A DNA stretch of 12,399 nt from Rhypophila decipiens (GCA_033297075.1 MU858412.1:1-12399); one strand, 5' to 3'; numbered from the stretch's first letter, positions 1-9,874 are shown. The notes: generated by a model from the letters alone, not told the origin. Numbers and translations are program-made.

Positions 1-472
1 TTTCGGGTGCTGCGGTTTTGGGTGGTTCACTGTTAGTGAGGACTGGATTTTCTGACCCAAAACACAGATGTGAAAATCTTACACTGTGTTGTTTACCAGC
101 GAATAGGTGCCTACCAAGGCGGCAATAATATCTTCATGTTGAACCTTCATTGCTGCGAGTTATTTTGTGGATACGCTGGAAAGCCCAGATTGGGGAAAAG
201 CTTGTCGGGACAGCCAAGTGAAGGCTAAGGGAAGGAAACCAGGACGCCGGGACCAGCCAAGCGAAATCCCTGGCTTTTATATGAATCGTCCTTCCTCGAG
301 TCGTCCTCGTCACCTGACCGCGGTCTTGTTGATTCCAAAAGTCCGGAATTAGTCCGATGCATCGCTACGACTCTGACAGGATGGTACGTAGAGATCCCAA
401 CAGACTACGCAAAGAGTGTAATATCACTGCTGGACGTACCGTAATGGGCAGGTGTGATTCCATTTCCGCCGC

Positions 473-514
473 GAGTATACCTTGATGATTGGGGAGTATA
501 CGCTGGTGATTGGA
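473..514. repeat. Two-copy 21-bp tandem repeat
   Basis: Units at 473-493 and 494-514 both begin GAGTATAC and share TGATTGG near the end; four of 21 positions differ. It lies in the gene-free left region and has no evident function. Confidence 0.6.
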
Positions 515-1587
515 AGGGATATATTGCAATGGAACCTTTACCGCCGACCCAATTCATCTCATGGCCCGATTTGTCCATCCACCGCCGAGCCGAGCTGTTC
601 CGCGGGTGCTTACACGTAGAATAATGCAGATCTCTACAGTAACTTGAGACCCCGAGAAACCGAGTGGTATAGCTTATCGTCCCCACATATAACATATAGC
701 CGTGACTGTTATATCCGAACCGTTCTGTCGGGTGTTGTTGGAGAGAACCATACCGCTGCTGGGGGCCAAGATGATAGAAAGTCTTTGCACATTTATCCAT
801 ATTACGAGGTGATAGCAAAGCGGCCGATCTGCATCTCACCGCAGCATACCGTCACAATGTCTGAGAGGTTATTTTACTATCAGTGAAAGAATGTGAAGGA
901 ATGTGATTCTCCGTACGGATAAGACCATCAACCGGCGAGTCCTGGCAACATTTATCAAGCGTTATGGCCATCTCAAGTCAAACCGACATCTACGTGAGCT
1001 GTTTCGTCGACTCGGGGTATCCAATTTCATTTAAAGCCCATCTCCCTTCCTTCCTGAAGTCAGCACTCAAGTCATGTCTCGACGAGGTGCCCACCCACTC
1101 CCGAAATGTGTCCAGCTATTGGCAATATGATACTTTCCTGACTTGGGGCGAGGTGAATACCGCGTACTCTTGTCCCGGTCGCCAGACTTCCTCTCGTTAT
1201 TATGAACGAAGAGCTTCCGGAACGAAACCAGACATGCAATGATGTAAGCTTCGGATTTGCTTGAACAATTCCAGCCGATGACGTGGGGAGCACTTTGCAG
1301 TTGACTCACCTGTTATCAGCTCAACCACCCTGATCTGATCTTATATCTGACGATAATTACCTAGGCATCTAATCAGGGAGTCCGCGGCTTTTACAGGCTA
1401 GCTTTAGTGCTACAGACAGATTTGGCCCTATCCCCTTACAGAGGATTCTTGCTACGTCATAGCTCATGCCGTTGTACTCCCTTCTCCAAGTCAACCTCTG
1501 TGCCTCACAGGTTGGCTTGATGGAGTTAACGGGCTGATTATTCGCACAGTTTGGGATGTTTCCAGTTGCTGCCTGAGACCAAAAGAT

Positions 1588-1646
1588 CGGATTGGTCGGA
1601 TTTACAATGGACTCGGAATGGTCGCATTGGTCGGATTACTCGGATT
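1588..1646. repeat. CGGATT word cluster with inverted CCAAT pentamers
   Basis: The 12-mer ATTGGTCGGATT occurs at 1591-1602 and again at 1626-1637, a 35-bp period. Further CGGATT copies stand at 1588-1593 and 1641-1646. ATTGG is an inverted CCAAT, so the two copies could be CCAAT-binding complex sites about 250-290 bp upstream of the start at 1877. The repeats are seen; the regulatory role is inferred. Confidence 0.4.
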
Positions 1647-1769
1647 TGGCACCAGGATGGTGAAACACATTGCCCTTTCTGGGCATTAAGGCACAGTAAC
1701 GGCTGTGTAAGTGATTGTCATGCTGGCTTGGCAGGTTTTGTCCAGGTGTTGATCATTGTAAAAAAGGTC

Positions 1770-1778
1770 GATAAAAGA
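1770..1778 (+). promoter_or_regulatory. TATA-like element of the unknown gene at 1877
   Basis: GATAAAAGA lies about 100 bp upstream of the ATG at 1877, a common spacing in filamentous fungi. It is an imperfect TATA match, so this is a weak call. Confidence 0.3.
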
Positions 1779-1876
1779 GTAGAGGAGACCGCTGCATATC
1801 AACTTGTCAAAGTCAGGATCTTTGGATTTCTTCCATCAAATTTCACCTTGTCAGTTTGTTATTCCGTCAAGTCAAG

Positions 1877-3336
1877 ATGAATAGCCTTTCAATACTCTTG
1901 ATAGTCTCGGCGTCGATTTCCCTCGCCACCGCGTTGATCGGTCCCTTAACCGCCCTTGTCAAAGCAGTGACAACGATTCCCCGGAGGATCGAACTGCTGA
2001 AGGATGAAATAAAAACAATGGGAGAGATCTTGGGGGAGTGTCTTACTACGATCGAGCAAGCTCCGACAAAAGCTCCACCACATGTCCAAGATTTGGGAGT
2101 CGCCACCTATGAGCAATGGAAAGACGTCGGGGAACTCGCCGAAAGGGCTTGGGATGCGACAGCACCAAACTCGAAATCTGCCTTCATGTCGACGTTTTGG
2201 CGCATCAGGGCTGCCCGGTATATCAACAAAAGGGAAGGAGAGCTTGTTAGTGCAGTGGCCAATCTGCGAGACAAGGTTGGGCTGTTGCGGGACGCCTGCT
2301 CCGAGATTCGAGTTCGTTCTCAGCTTGTTGAGATTAGGTTAGTGAACCCAAACGACCATGTCATCCAAGCAACCACTCTTTACGAATACTTACAAAAGCC
2401 ATGGTAATAGTGCGACCATGACAAGACTGACTGAGATCTCTGTATCTTCAAAGAAAGGACCCGAGATAGCGCAACAAAGTCAGACGTACCCAGACACCAA
2501 TCAATCCTCTGAGACCATTTCCGAGAAACAAAGATATCGGGGCCAAGTACAGGGCGTTGTGCAGAACATGTTCCCGCAAGACCTTGCTTCGTGGCAAGCA
2601 GACGAATACATCCTCAACGGGGTCGTGCAAGTCGACCTGGACGACAACACCTTGACGAGATCTCATGGGATGGTTGCTCTCGAAGACGCAACCAAAACGG
2701 GCGGCCAACGATTCACCTACTCGCCAGCCCGAATCAAGATTGACACGAGCCCTGTCGCTGACTTTGTCTCGCTCGAGTACCTGCAGCGCGTGGGCTTTAA
2801 TCTTGCCAACCTGCAAGACATCCCGGAATCTGAGCAACGGCAGATCGAAGGTCTTGACAGATTGCTTTACACGCCAAGACATAGGGTCACCTTGCAGTGG
2901 TATAGACAGGGCGAGCAGCACATGAACACGACCAAGTTCTTCGTCGTTGGCGGGAACGAGAATGGACCACCTTTTTTTGATATCGTTTTATCAACTCGAG
3001 GCTTTGCTGAGGAAGCTGAACGTCGGCTCTTCTCTTCCTCCCTGTTACGAGCGAGCAAGACACAAGGTAAGAAGACTCATTCACGGTCCCGCCATAATCT
3101 CCCTCAAACAGAAGCAGCTAACCGAGGTAATCCCATCAGAGCAAGTCGAAGCAGACTACCAAGCGGCCAAGAAGAGACGAGATTCTGCCAGACGGACTGG
3201 CGATGGTCCATACAGATCTAGACCTCAAAGGGGTCGTGAAAGGGATGTTGAGATGGGCGATATCCGCGACACATCGTGGTCAGCTGAGAGTGGTCAGCGC
3301 CCACTTATTCACGCTCAACCATCGCATGCCTTGTAA
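1877..3336 (+). CDS. Hypothetical fungal protein, three exons, 437 aa
   Basis: My model is exons 1877-2337, 2411-3066 and 3140-3336, with two 73-nt introns. Intron 1 runs from GTTAGT to AATAG. Intron 2 runs from GTAAGA through a CTAAC branch point at 3118-3122 to ATCAG. Both keep the frame and give 437 residues. Residues about 4-30 are hydrophobic and alanine/leucine-rich, then comes a charged, coiled-coil-like helical stretch to about residue 150. Residues 180-340 form a folded-looking globular region. The last 65 residues are basic and polar with many R, Q, D and S, suggesting disorder. I do not recognise a family. The hydrophobic start followed by helices loosely recalls N-terminal domains of fungal STAND/HeLo-type proteins, but no diagnostic motif is present. 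The gene converges on the monooxygenase. Exon 2 phase and intron 2 are well supported; intron 1 has a weaker donor and branch point. No lesion is visible. Confidence 0.6.
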
Positions 3337-3471
3337 GAGCTGGAATAGAGGTGTCTAGTCACCTGCAATAACAAATATTGCAGAATTACCATATCGCGAG
3401 TAGAAGTAGATACCATCATAGACCAATATTTCACATTTCCTTTCACAAAATATCCCTTGCAGGTTTTCCCT

Positions 3472-4908
3472 CTAAATCTTGATAGCCCACTCGGGATAGA
3501 CCTCCTCCCTCCTCGGCTTGCTCGCCTGATCCCGATCAGCATATACTCCTCCAGCCCCAAAACCATATGCTGACTACGATTCCCCATCTCCACCCCCCTT
3601 TGCTGAATAAACCGCGCAAACCCCATCGTCTCCCGTTTCCATTCCTCCCTGCTAACTTTGCCTTGGACATGATCCGCATAAATCATGGCATCAAACGCAG
3701 CCTGCGATGTCGAAGCCACTGTATGCGGTCGAAACCCGGCCAGCGCATCCCCGATCAGAACCACCTTGCCATTCATGAATTCGTGCTCTGGGCTTATCAC
3801 GTCCGTGACGGCCTGTACAAAAGGCTTGGTCGCTTTGCAGACTAGTTCTGCAAACTGTGGCGGGAGGTTTTCTATCGCAATGACCTTCTGCTTCTCCCAT
3901 GCTTGGGGAGAAACCATGCCCGGCGGGATGGTGATTCGTCGGCGGGTGCCATGGACATCTGTTAGGATCTCGTCCAGCTCGGGCGAGTCTGCTGGGAAAT
4001 TGGTGTAGTAGACAAAGTTTATTAGCCGTTGTCCAGGCTCGACAGTACCGTTGATTCCGGGGATGAGGTAGGCCAGGATCTGGATACCTGGGCCATGGTA
4101 GAACGTGAATCTGTGTGCTAAGGCGGATAATGTCTCGGGAGTAGCTTCGGATTCTGGGACCGTCCCTCGGAGGGCGCAGTAGCCTGCGTAGGTTCGTTCT
4201 AGGTTGGGCACGAAGAGTGAGCGGATTGTGGACGAGGGTCCGTCTGCGCCGATCACACGGTCTGCAAGGAGGGAGCCGGTGACGGATGGGTCTGTAGTTG
4301 ATTTCCAGTGGACCAATACGCCGGTGGGGGTCTCTTCGAGGGAAGTCACGGTGCGGTTGTGCAAATGAGTTGCGCTGCCATGGCTTGCGTCGAGGTGAGG
4401 GGCGTCACAGTAGGGGCTGAGAGTGCCGTCGTAGTTGGCGCGGAAGATGTGGTATGTCAGGTCCCACTGGGTAAGGATTAGGATGGAATGGAACTCTACG
4501 ATCAAGGCAGGTGTGATGAAACGTACCGAACTCATGTTCTGGATCATGTCGACTTTATGGACAACCTTGCCAGACCTGTCGAGGTATTGCCGCCGGTGGG
4601 AGCTGACGGAGATGGGCCGCTTGCATCGGTTGTACCGCTCAAGAAACTCGAGAGCATCACCACCGGCGACAATGCCTGCCCCTTGGTCATGTAAAAGGGC
4701 TGTTGGATTGCGCTCTAGGATTGTTGTGTGATGGCCTAGAGCCTTGAGGGCAATCCCGGCTGCCAGACCTCCCAGAGACCCGCCTACCTGTCATGGTCAA
4801 ATTGTTCAGCATGGTTCGAGTGACAATGTGCAGGTGCGATGGCATCATTGGTCTTACGATCACAAAGTTTAGTTTTCGGGGCAAATCGCCATCCTTGGGT
4901 TCGGCCAT
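3472..4908 (-). CDS. FAD-dependent monooxygenase (2,6-dihydroxypyridine/salicylate hydroxylase type), C-terminal frameshift
   Basis: A class A flavoprotein hydroxylase, expected to use FAD and NAD(P)H to hydroxylate an aromatic or heteroaromatic substrate. Exons are 4908-4858, 4787-4527 and 4466-3472; introns are 70 nt (4788-4857, GTAAGA...CTGAAC...CAG) and 60 nt (4467-4526, GTACGT...CCCAG). The short first exon is needed for the Rossmann fold: FVIVGGSLGGL is formed across intron 1 (residues about 15-25), followed by the ribose-binding acidic ILER (E42). The DG motif VIGADGPSS is at 175-183. YAGYCALRG at 197-205, typical of the dihydroxypyridine hydroxylase branch, precedes the second FAD motif IGDALAGFRPH (about 342-352). 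Family length is about 400-440. The reading frame breaks at 3531-3533 after residue 416. One missing base there hides an acidic-aromatic C-terminus of 19 residues ending at 3472. As read, the frame instead adds 71 unrelated residues, ending at 3315. The substrate cannot be told. Confidence 0.85.
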
Positions 4909-5373
4909 GATGGGGAAGGTGCACCCCGCGTCTTTGGTGCGATGAATATCAACTGCGTCATGTTGTTGAAGCCGGGATGGGGAATGAGATTTGGAAGGAG
5001 GAGACAATGGCCCTTGTGTAATGCGAGGTGCGAAGTGTATGTCGAAGGTTCGGCAGTTGTGGACAAAGGAAGCTGCCGGCAAGTGTTCCAGCGTCGGCCG
5101 GCTTGTAAAACTTGTAAGCCAGCATGTAAGCCTGTCAGCGGGACATGTTAGCGACGGTAGTCGAGCGATCGATTTATGTATGGGAAAAATAGAATTCATT
5201 AACAGCGGGTCCCTGGACTGAACGTAACGGTCATGTAATTACCGTCAGCTATGTGCCGTGCGTTGTTCCTTCCTTGTTGCAATCACTTCCTCTTATTTGC
5301 CACGCAGTCAAGATTCCAAACTCAATGTCCTACATCCCGAGTTCCTTCCATTCGATTGCCGTCCGCACGGTAA
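4909..5373 (-). promoter_or_regulatory. Promoter and leader region of the monooxygenase
   Basis: This 465-bp stretch lies between the kinase 3' end and the monooxygenase start. A TATA-like ACATAAAT (minus strand) sits near 5173-5181, about 270 bp upstream of the ATG. An upstream ATG in another frame opens at 5066 and reads past the true start to 4869, so it would be an overlapping upstream ORF if transcription starts above it. A word resembling TTGTAAGCC/TGTAAGCC recurs near 5103-5132. I see no gene here. Confidence 0.35.
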
Positions 5374-6694
5374 TCATTTTCCTTGTCCCGGGTCAATCTC
5401 GTGCGAGTCGTGCATCTCGCAACCTGTAAACGTCGTATTGAGCTCCATGATGGCATCGACGACCCTGGCTTAACATGTCAGCCCTTGCATCCCAACATTG
5501 CAGCTATCATTTAGCAATAATTATCTAACTCACATTTGGAGATATCTAGGCTGGTTTGGGAGCAAAGCAGCGGCATTCAAGTTGAACCTCCTGAGCACTC
5601 GTGTCAGCAGTTCACCTTCCGACTTGACGGAAGTTCAGATCTCACATCTCGTAGAGCTTGAGACGATCGTCATAGTCATCCACCGGATTCGACTTGGGAA
5701 CACGCGAATGCTAGGCATCAAAGAACTCCTTGGTGAATCTGTTGCGCGCTGGTCGCCAATTTCCGAGTTCGTCTGCACTTTTGTCCGTTTCATGCTATGA
5801 GTATATGTTCATCACACCTGTAATTTTTTGTTGACCTTGTCTGACTTACATTCATTATGTCCATAGAAGGCAGCAGGATCGTACACGATTGCTTTATCAT
5901 TGGTTCCCTCCACGACAGATACGTTTCCGTACCATAGGTCTCGGTGGATCAGCGCCGGAGTGATGTCCAGTGGCTTCAGAAGCCGTGGTATGACTTTGTC
6001 GAAAAAAGCCGAAAGGAGGGCCTCGAGCTCCTTGCTTTTACTACCTGCTCGCTCATCCCTGACTTTGAGTGCTTGTCGAGTTCCTGTTGCGAAGAAATCC
6101 TCCCAGCTGTCACTCCAGATATTGTCCTGAGGCAAGTCTCCGTTGTAGGTCGTGCAGTGAAAGCCAAATTTTCCGGCTGGTGACTTGGATTGTGTGTGCA
6201 ACCTGGCGAGATCTGCACAGAATGACTCCGGGTGGGGCATAATGTCCTCTGCAAAGTCGTAGAAGGTGCAAAGGTAGAAATGGGTGTCGTTATCGTGTTT
6301 GAAGGTGCCCCAAGTGATTGGTTTGGGGCAGAATTCGGGAGTTACAGCGTGGATAGCGGATGTGCCCTCGAACTCGCCCATGATGGCATTTTTGCCAAGG
6401 TCACCTTGAGAGATCTGACTTGTCCAGCGGTGTAAGTGTTATAATGTTTTTAACATCAGGAGTGCACTCCTTACTTGCCTTCATGAAGTATACGTCCTCG
6501 GTCCCGTCTGCGTTCCGGGCCGTGACGCGCATTCCCTTCGCCCATTTTGACCGTGCAACCTCTTGGACATTGAGGACGTCGACGACATTTGGCAGAGCTA
6601 TTGAGATGTCCGTTCGTGGTAAGAGATCAAGACGAAAACGGTAGTTCGTACCTGCGAGCACATTTGGATCCAGCCTCATCAGGTCAGACGCCAT
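5374..6694 (-). pseudogene. Fructosamine/ribulosamine kinase family protein with in-frame amber codon
   Basis: This family (fructosamine-3-kinase, PF03881) phosphorylates sugar adducts on protein lysines or small amines. Exons: 6694-6652, 6597-6475, 6404-5850, 5772-5646, 5590-5534, 5464-5374; introns of 54, 70, 77, 55 and 69 nt, all GT-AG, four with good GTAAGN/GTGAGN donors. All phases agree, giving 331 codons, the normal family length. Visible motifs: YFMKA with the ATP-lysine (K54), GEFEG (66-69), the catalytic loop HRDLWYGN (209-216, D211) and YDPAAFYGHNEYELGNW (metal Asp D231). Codon 261 is TAG (5713-5711) where the family has a YH-type tyrosine. Beyond it the frame continues through two more introns with conserved-looking sequence (DDYDDR, YEMRFNLNAAALLP). 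As read, the product stops at 260 residues: it keeps the catalytic residues but loses the last 70. The start at 6694 is chosen because the earlier ATG at 6796 lies right at the TATA element. Confidence 0.8.
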
Positions 6695-7296
6695 GTCGTG
6701 TATCGTGTATTCTTCTACGATAGAAAGTTGTTGAGGTAAGATAATGATCTGAAATGGAGAAATTTGACAAGGGTTCTCCAAGCTGAACGCGTTCATTCTT
6801 ATAAAACCCGTCCCTGATGACCATCGTTCGTCTCAACCAACAAATCTGACAGGTCATGTTTGTCAAACTTCTTCCCAACCAACGCTCTGGACCTGCGTTT
6901 GGATTGGTCAAAACTAGAAGGCAGCTTCACAAAGAGCAGCCATATGGGCGACACGGAAATAAAGTTAATTCCAACCCTCCCTGCTAGCAGACACCGGGCC
7001 GGCTTTAAATCTAAAAGTACTACAAACAAAAACATGAAACTAACGAGACAAATAACCCGCATATCCCATAGCTGGTTACCATTTACCTTACATATCCTAC
7101 AGTGCGTACATCGAAACATCACACTTAATCTTACACATCGCCCCGGACCAGATGAACAAGCACCACAAACTTACAACCGCCTAAGTAAGCGACTTCCACT
7201 GATTCTCACCCCAGATCTAGGGCGAGAAATGTGACTCTTGGACAACTCAACCTAGGAAAGTGACTTGCGCGTCAAGGTTGAAATGAGATCATTGAT
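6695..7296 (-). promoter_or_regulatory. Promoter region of the kinase-like gene
   Basis: TTTATAAG on the minus strand at about 6797-6804 is a TATA-like box some 105 bp upstream of the chosen ATG at 6694, and the leader between them contains a pyrimidine-rich stretch. The rest, to the 3' end of the membrane protein gene at 7297, is A/T- and C-rich spacer. A 124-codon open frame on the plus strand (6860-7234) begins without ATG and has no protein-like features. Confidence 0.4.
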
Positions 7297-8572
7297 CTAG
7301 TCGGAATACTGACTCTTCTCTCTTGCAAGTTCTCGATCCGGGATCTCGTCTGATACCGGGTCATGTCAGCGATGTCCTAAAGATGACAAAAGACAGAATA
7401 CATATGAGAATGCTTCACTCACCTGAGATACTCTGACAAGCAGAAAAGATAACTAAAATGGCCAACAAAATCGGCACAAACTGGCCATAAGAAATCTCAC
7501 TCTCGGAATCGTCCGCAAGCCACCCAAAGTCGAGCATATAACCTCGAAGCATCAGAGTGTGAACGAAGACGATCACCCCAAGAACCAGATTACCGATCAG
7601 AGCAAGCAATCTCCCCGTCCAGGCAAGTCATCCCTTACGGGCGGTTCTCCACTTCAAATCGATCGCAAGCGAGATCAGAGCAAGACTAATCATGAAAGTC
7701 GAAATGATAAATAACCACTGGGCAGTGAGCCCGGTGCCTTTCCAACCAGGTACCTCCTCGAGGGTATCTGACCGTGTAGCATTCTGAAAGAAACACGGGG
7801 CTGGCAGGGCCTGGAGCGGGGTGCGGTCACCCACGGTGGGACTCCACTCGTTTGTGTCCTGGCCGTATCCGAACATAATGAAGCCTGCGAGGAAGGTACG
7901 GCGATGAGAACCACACGGAGAGAGTTGGCTAGGGTGTGATTCTTGTTGAAGTAGTCGCAGTGGACGAGGAGGGCATTGACGTGGGTGATGGAGCAAAAGA
8001 CGAGCCACTGCTTGATCAGGTTCAGGTGGTAGGTCGAAAAGGAGCACCAGAGGGCGAGGACCGCGACGCTGGTGGCTAGGCCTAGGATGAGTTGTTGGTC
8101 TGACCATGCCACGAGGATGCGGTCGAGGACGTGGTGGGTTCTCTTCAAGACGGGGTATTGGTTCCTGGGATGATCATCAGTATCAAGTTTACGATGCGTA
8201 ATGCGAATATCAGATGGGAACATACCTCTTGCTCTTATGATGCAGGTTCTTCTTTGCTTTGTGAATTTCTGACGCTTCACAGAAATGGATGAACAAGGCA
8301 AGAGCAGCCGAGGACAAGAAGGCCATGGAAAAGGCAGCCAGAACCTGGGAACGGATGGACAGTGTCAGTTGCCTTGCTTAGGTAGACTTGCAGTCCTCAA
8401 TAGTGCTTGTCATTGTTTAGGAACTTACACCGACACCGGCAATATCGGGGTCTGGGTCGATAATGGCCGCGGCATCCTCCAGAGCAGTCCCGTTGCTGCT
8501 GGCAGAAAAGTCGAAGACGGTGTTCGGGCAGACGAAGCCGTCTCGGCCGGGAACGGAACACTTATTTCCCAT
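7297..8572 (-). pseudogene. Seven-helix fungal membrane protein, two disabling lesions
   Basis: Exons: 8572-8429, 8344-8226, 8164-7423, 7349-7297. Introns: 84 nt (GTAAGT...CTGAC...CCCAG), 61 nt (GTATGT...CCCAG) and 73 nt (GTGAGT...GCTGAC...TATCAG). With frame restored it codes for about 352 residues. The N-terminal 48 residues are probably extracytoplasmic, with a C-x9-C segment (residues 5 and 15). Helices follow at about 49-70, 110-130, 138-155, 168-187, 240-262, 275-295 and 312-332, then a short charged tail, DEIPDRELAREKSQYSD. Two lesions appear. One base is missing at about 7898-7899, in helix 4; as read, the frame then runs into nonsense and stops at 7690 (245 aa). A TGA (7630-7628, codon 267) separates WRTARKG from LAWTGRLLALIGN, where a single substitution from TGG (Trp) would explain it. 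The fold recalls fungal seven-helix proteins of unknown role. I do not recognise the family and assign no ligand or function. Confidence 0.65.
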
Positions 8573-9409
8573 GATGGGTGAGCGTGGGCTTCAGGATCTG
8601 TTTAGATTGCGTGAGGATGTGTTCACAAGAAGGTGCTCAGGGCACTGGGGGCTCAGGGGAATTAAGAATTGGATTGTTGGAAATCGTTGTGGCCGTGGTG
8701 AGGAGCATGATGGAGTCGGGAAAACACTGACACGAAAGCGATATATATACCCATAAGCCATCGGCAGACATGAACTGGTAGCCTCGATGAAGCCTCTCAA
8801 GCGAGTAGTCCTCACTCCTTTACTAACATCATTAAAGTGGTGTGTATAATGAGGCTCCGCGTGGAGGAGGCCGCTTGTCCAAACATCAACTCCTGGTTAG
8901 GACCCTTTTTGCATATTCTAATTCAGGGCAGGGTTAGGGGCCAAACGGTACACCCTCCCACAATGCTGGCCCCTTGAGCAGGACGTGCTAATTTTACTCA
9001 TGGCAGACAGGCAAAATCGCGAGTGACGTCGGTGACCTTTACGTTCTCGACACCATCTTCGCTACATGTTGAACCAGTGAGAACCAAGCCAACTTTCGCC
9101 GGATACCCCTGCATGAACGCCACAAAACGTGCCAAGTTGAAAGCAAATTTGGAGGGTGATGAGGCTCTGGTGAGGGTCTTCGGTAGATGTTGATAGGTCC
9201 GACCTGTCGGGCAGGTGGAAAATGGCTCCTTTTCAAATTTCATGATGAATTCCGCATTTTCTCTGTCAGCAACTTGCATAAGATATGCAGGTACATTCCC
9301 TTTAAAGGGGCTATCCGCTCAGCAGAGCGACGTCGCCAAGACAACGTAGACGCAGTCTGGCGCTTTGAATCCAACGGCGCTTCTGATCTTAGACTGGCGC
9401 TTGCTTGCT
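8573..9409. other. Spacer with promoter and an unassigned open frame
   Basis: The left part is the promoter of the seven-helix membrane protein gene. A 93-codon minus-strand frame starting with ATG (9279-8998) has ordinary-looking composition, with several basic and hydrophobic stretches, but it shows no motif and no convincing splice link to the partial membrane gene ending at 9410. It could be a decayed 3' exon of that gene or chance. Nothing else is evident. Confidence 0.35.
8741..8750 (-). promoter_or_regulatory. TATA box of the seven-helix membrane protein gene
   Basis: GTATATATAT on the minus strand lies about 170 bp upstream of the ATG at 8572. It is the strongest TATA match in this part of the window. 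Position fits a fungal core promoter; function is inferred. Confidence 0.45.
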
Positions 9410-9874
9410 TCATAACAGTCTTTTTGCATGCCACGAGCTTCCTTTCTTCCAAAGGGCTATATGTACGGTATACACCACCACCAGGAAGATTGAGACAATG
9501 AGGCCCTCCGTCGCCAAGAAAAGCTCTTTTGCAACGACTTTGGAAAAGTGTGTCTTCATATGCGCCAAGACGGCAGAACGGGAAGCATCGTACAGATTGG
9601 GACTCCAGTCCTTCAGCTGAAAACGTTAAACGTGGGTGACCGGATATGAATGCCGATTCAAGCGCGCAGAACAGGTCGATGGGCTAGGTGATCTCGAGGA
9701 TGAAACAGCAACTCAACTCACACCGAATTTCATGATAAGTTTGCACACTTTGACATTAGTTGGTAAGTCGTAGGCAATATAGAGAACGACTTGTGCAGCT
9801 GGTGGTTCTAGCACATGTATGTCGCTGTGATATGGGGTTTGGTGCTGTTTGTCGTCGGATATTGAAGCTATAAT
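9410..9874 (-). CDS. Partial membrane protein gene, two exons visible
   Basis: Two coding blocks join cleanly. The first (about 9874-9722, open but with no ATG of its own at the 5' side) encodes ...VVLYIAYDLPTNVKVCK LIMKFG. It ends exactly at a GTGAGT donor. A 105-nt intron (9617-9721, ending TTTTCAG) leads in phase 0 to the second block, 9616-9410, of 68 residues and a TGA stop. The second block opens LKDWSPNLYDASRSAV, then an amphipathic stretch and one strong membrane helix rich in I, F, L and V. The 5' end is unresolved: a stop stands at 9877-9875, and a TATAG acceptor at 9868 suggests an earlier exon, but none with an ATG was found. Alternatively, translation starts at the internal ATG in LIMKFG. 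No family is recognised. The gene may be a remnant. Confidence 0.35.

Larger units (their letters stand above)
1..1876. other. Gene-free or unresolved 5' region
   Basis: I see no gene I can support in these 1.9 kb. Several open frames of 60-144 codons occur on both strands, but none has protein-like composition, a splice pattern or a recognisable motif. The only structure found is a two-copy 21-bp tandem repeat (473-514), a cluster of CGGATT words with two inverted CCAAT pentamers (1588-1646), and a TATA-like element for the following gene. A stretch at about 893-1035 (+) reads as a short basic helix-like peptide of about 45 codons, but it has no start codon and no partner exon. Old, diverged remains of a gene or transposon cannot be excluded. 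Confidence 0.5.

Noticed and set aside
405..839. 144-codon minus-strand open frame
   Set aside because: It has no motif, an odd composition rich in R, S, Y and H, and no promoter or intron support; other chance frames of similar size occur in this window.
893..1035. Plus-strand stretch reading as a basic helical peptide (VLATFIKRYGHLKSNRHL)
   Set aside because: About 45 codons, no ATG, no splice partner and no family match; it could be a remnant, but cannot be supported.
964..1242. 92-codon plus-strand open frame
   Set aside because: Composition is not protein-like, and there is no recognised domain or promoter.
4687..5199. 170-codon minus-strand open frame over the monooxygenase 5' end
   Set aside because: It is an artefact of reading through intron 1 and into the wrong frame; only its MAEPKDGDLPRKLNFVI part is real, as exon 1.
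6860..7234. 124-codon plus-strand frame in the kinase promoter
   Set aside because: It does not begin with ATG, has no hydrophobic or domain pattern, and lies over promoter sequence of the opposite strand.
5374..8572. Repeat-induced point mutation (RIP) as the cause of the lesions
   Set aside because: RIP causes C-to-T changes, mainly at CpA. Here the inferred TAG needs a transversion, the TGA change lies at CpC, and the others are single-base indels.
8998..9279. 93-codon minus-strand frame with ATG
   Set aside because: Its composition is plausible, but I found no motif and no in-phase splice connection to the gene ending at 9410; kept only as a note.
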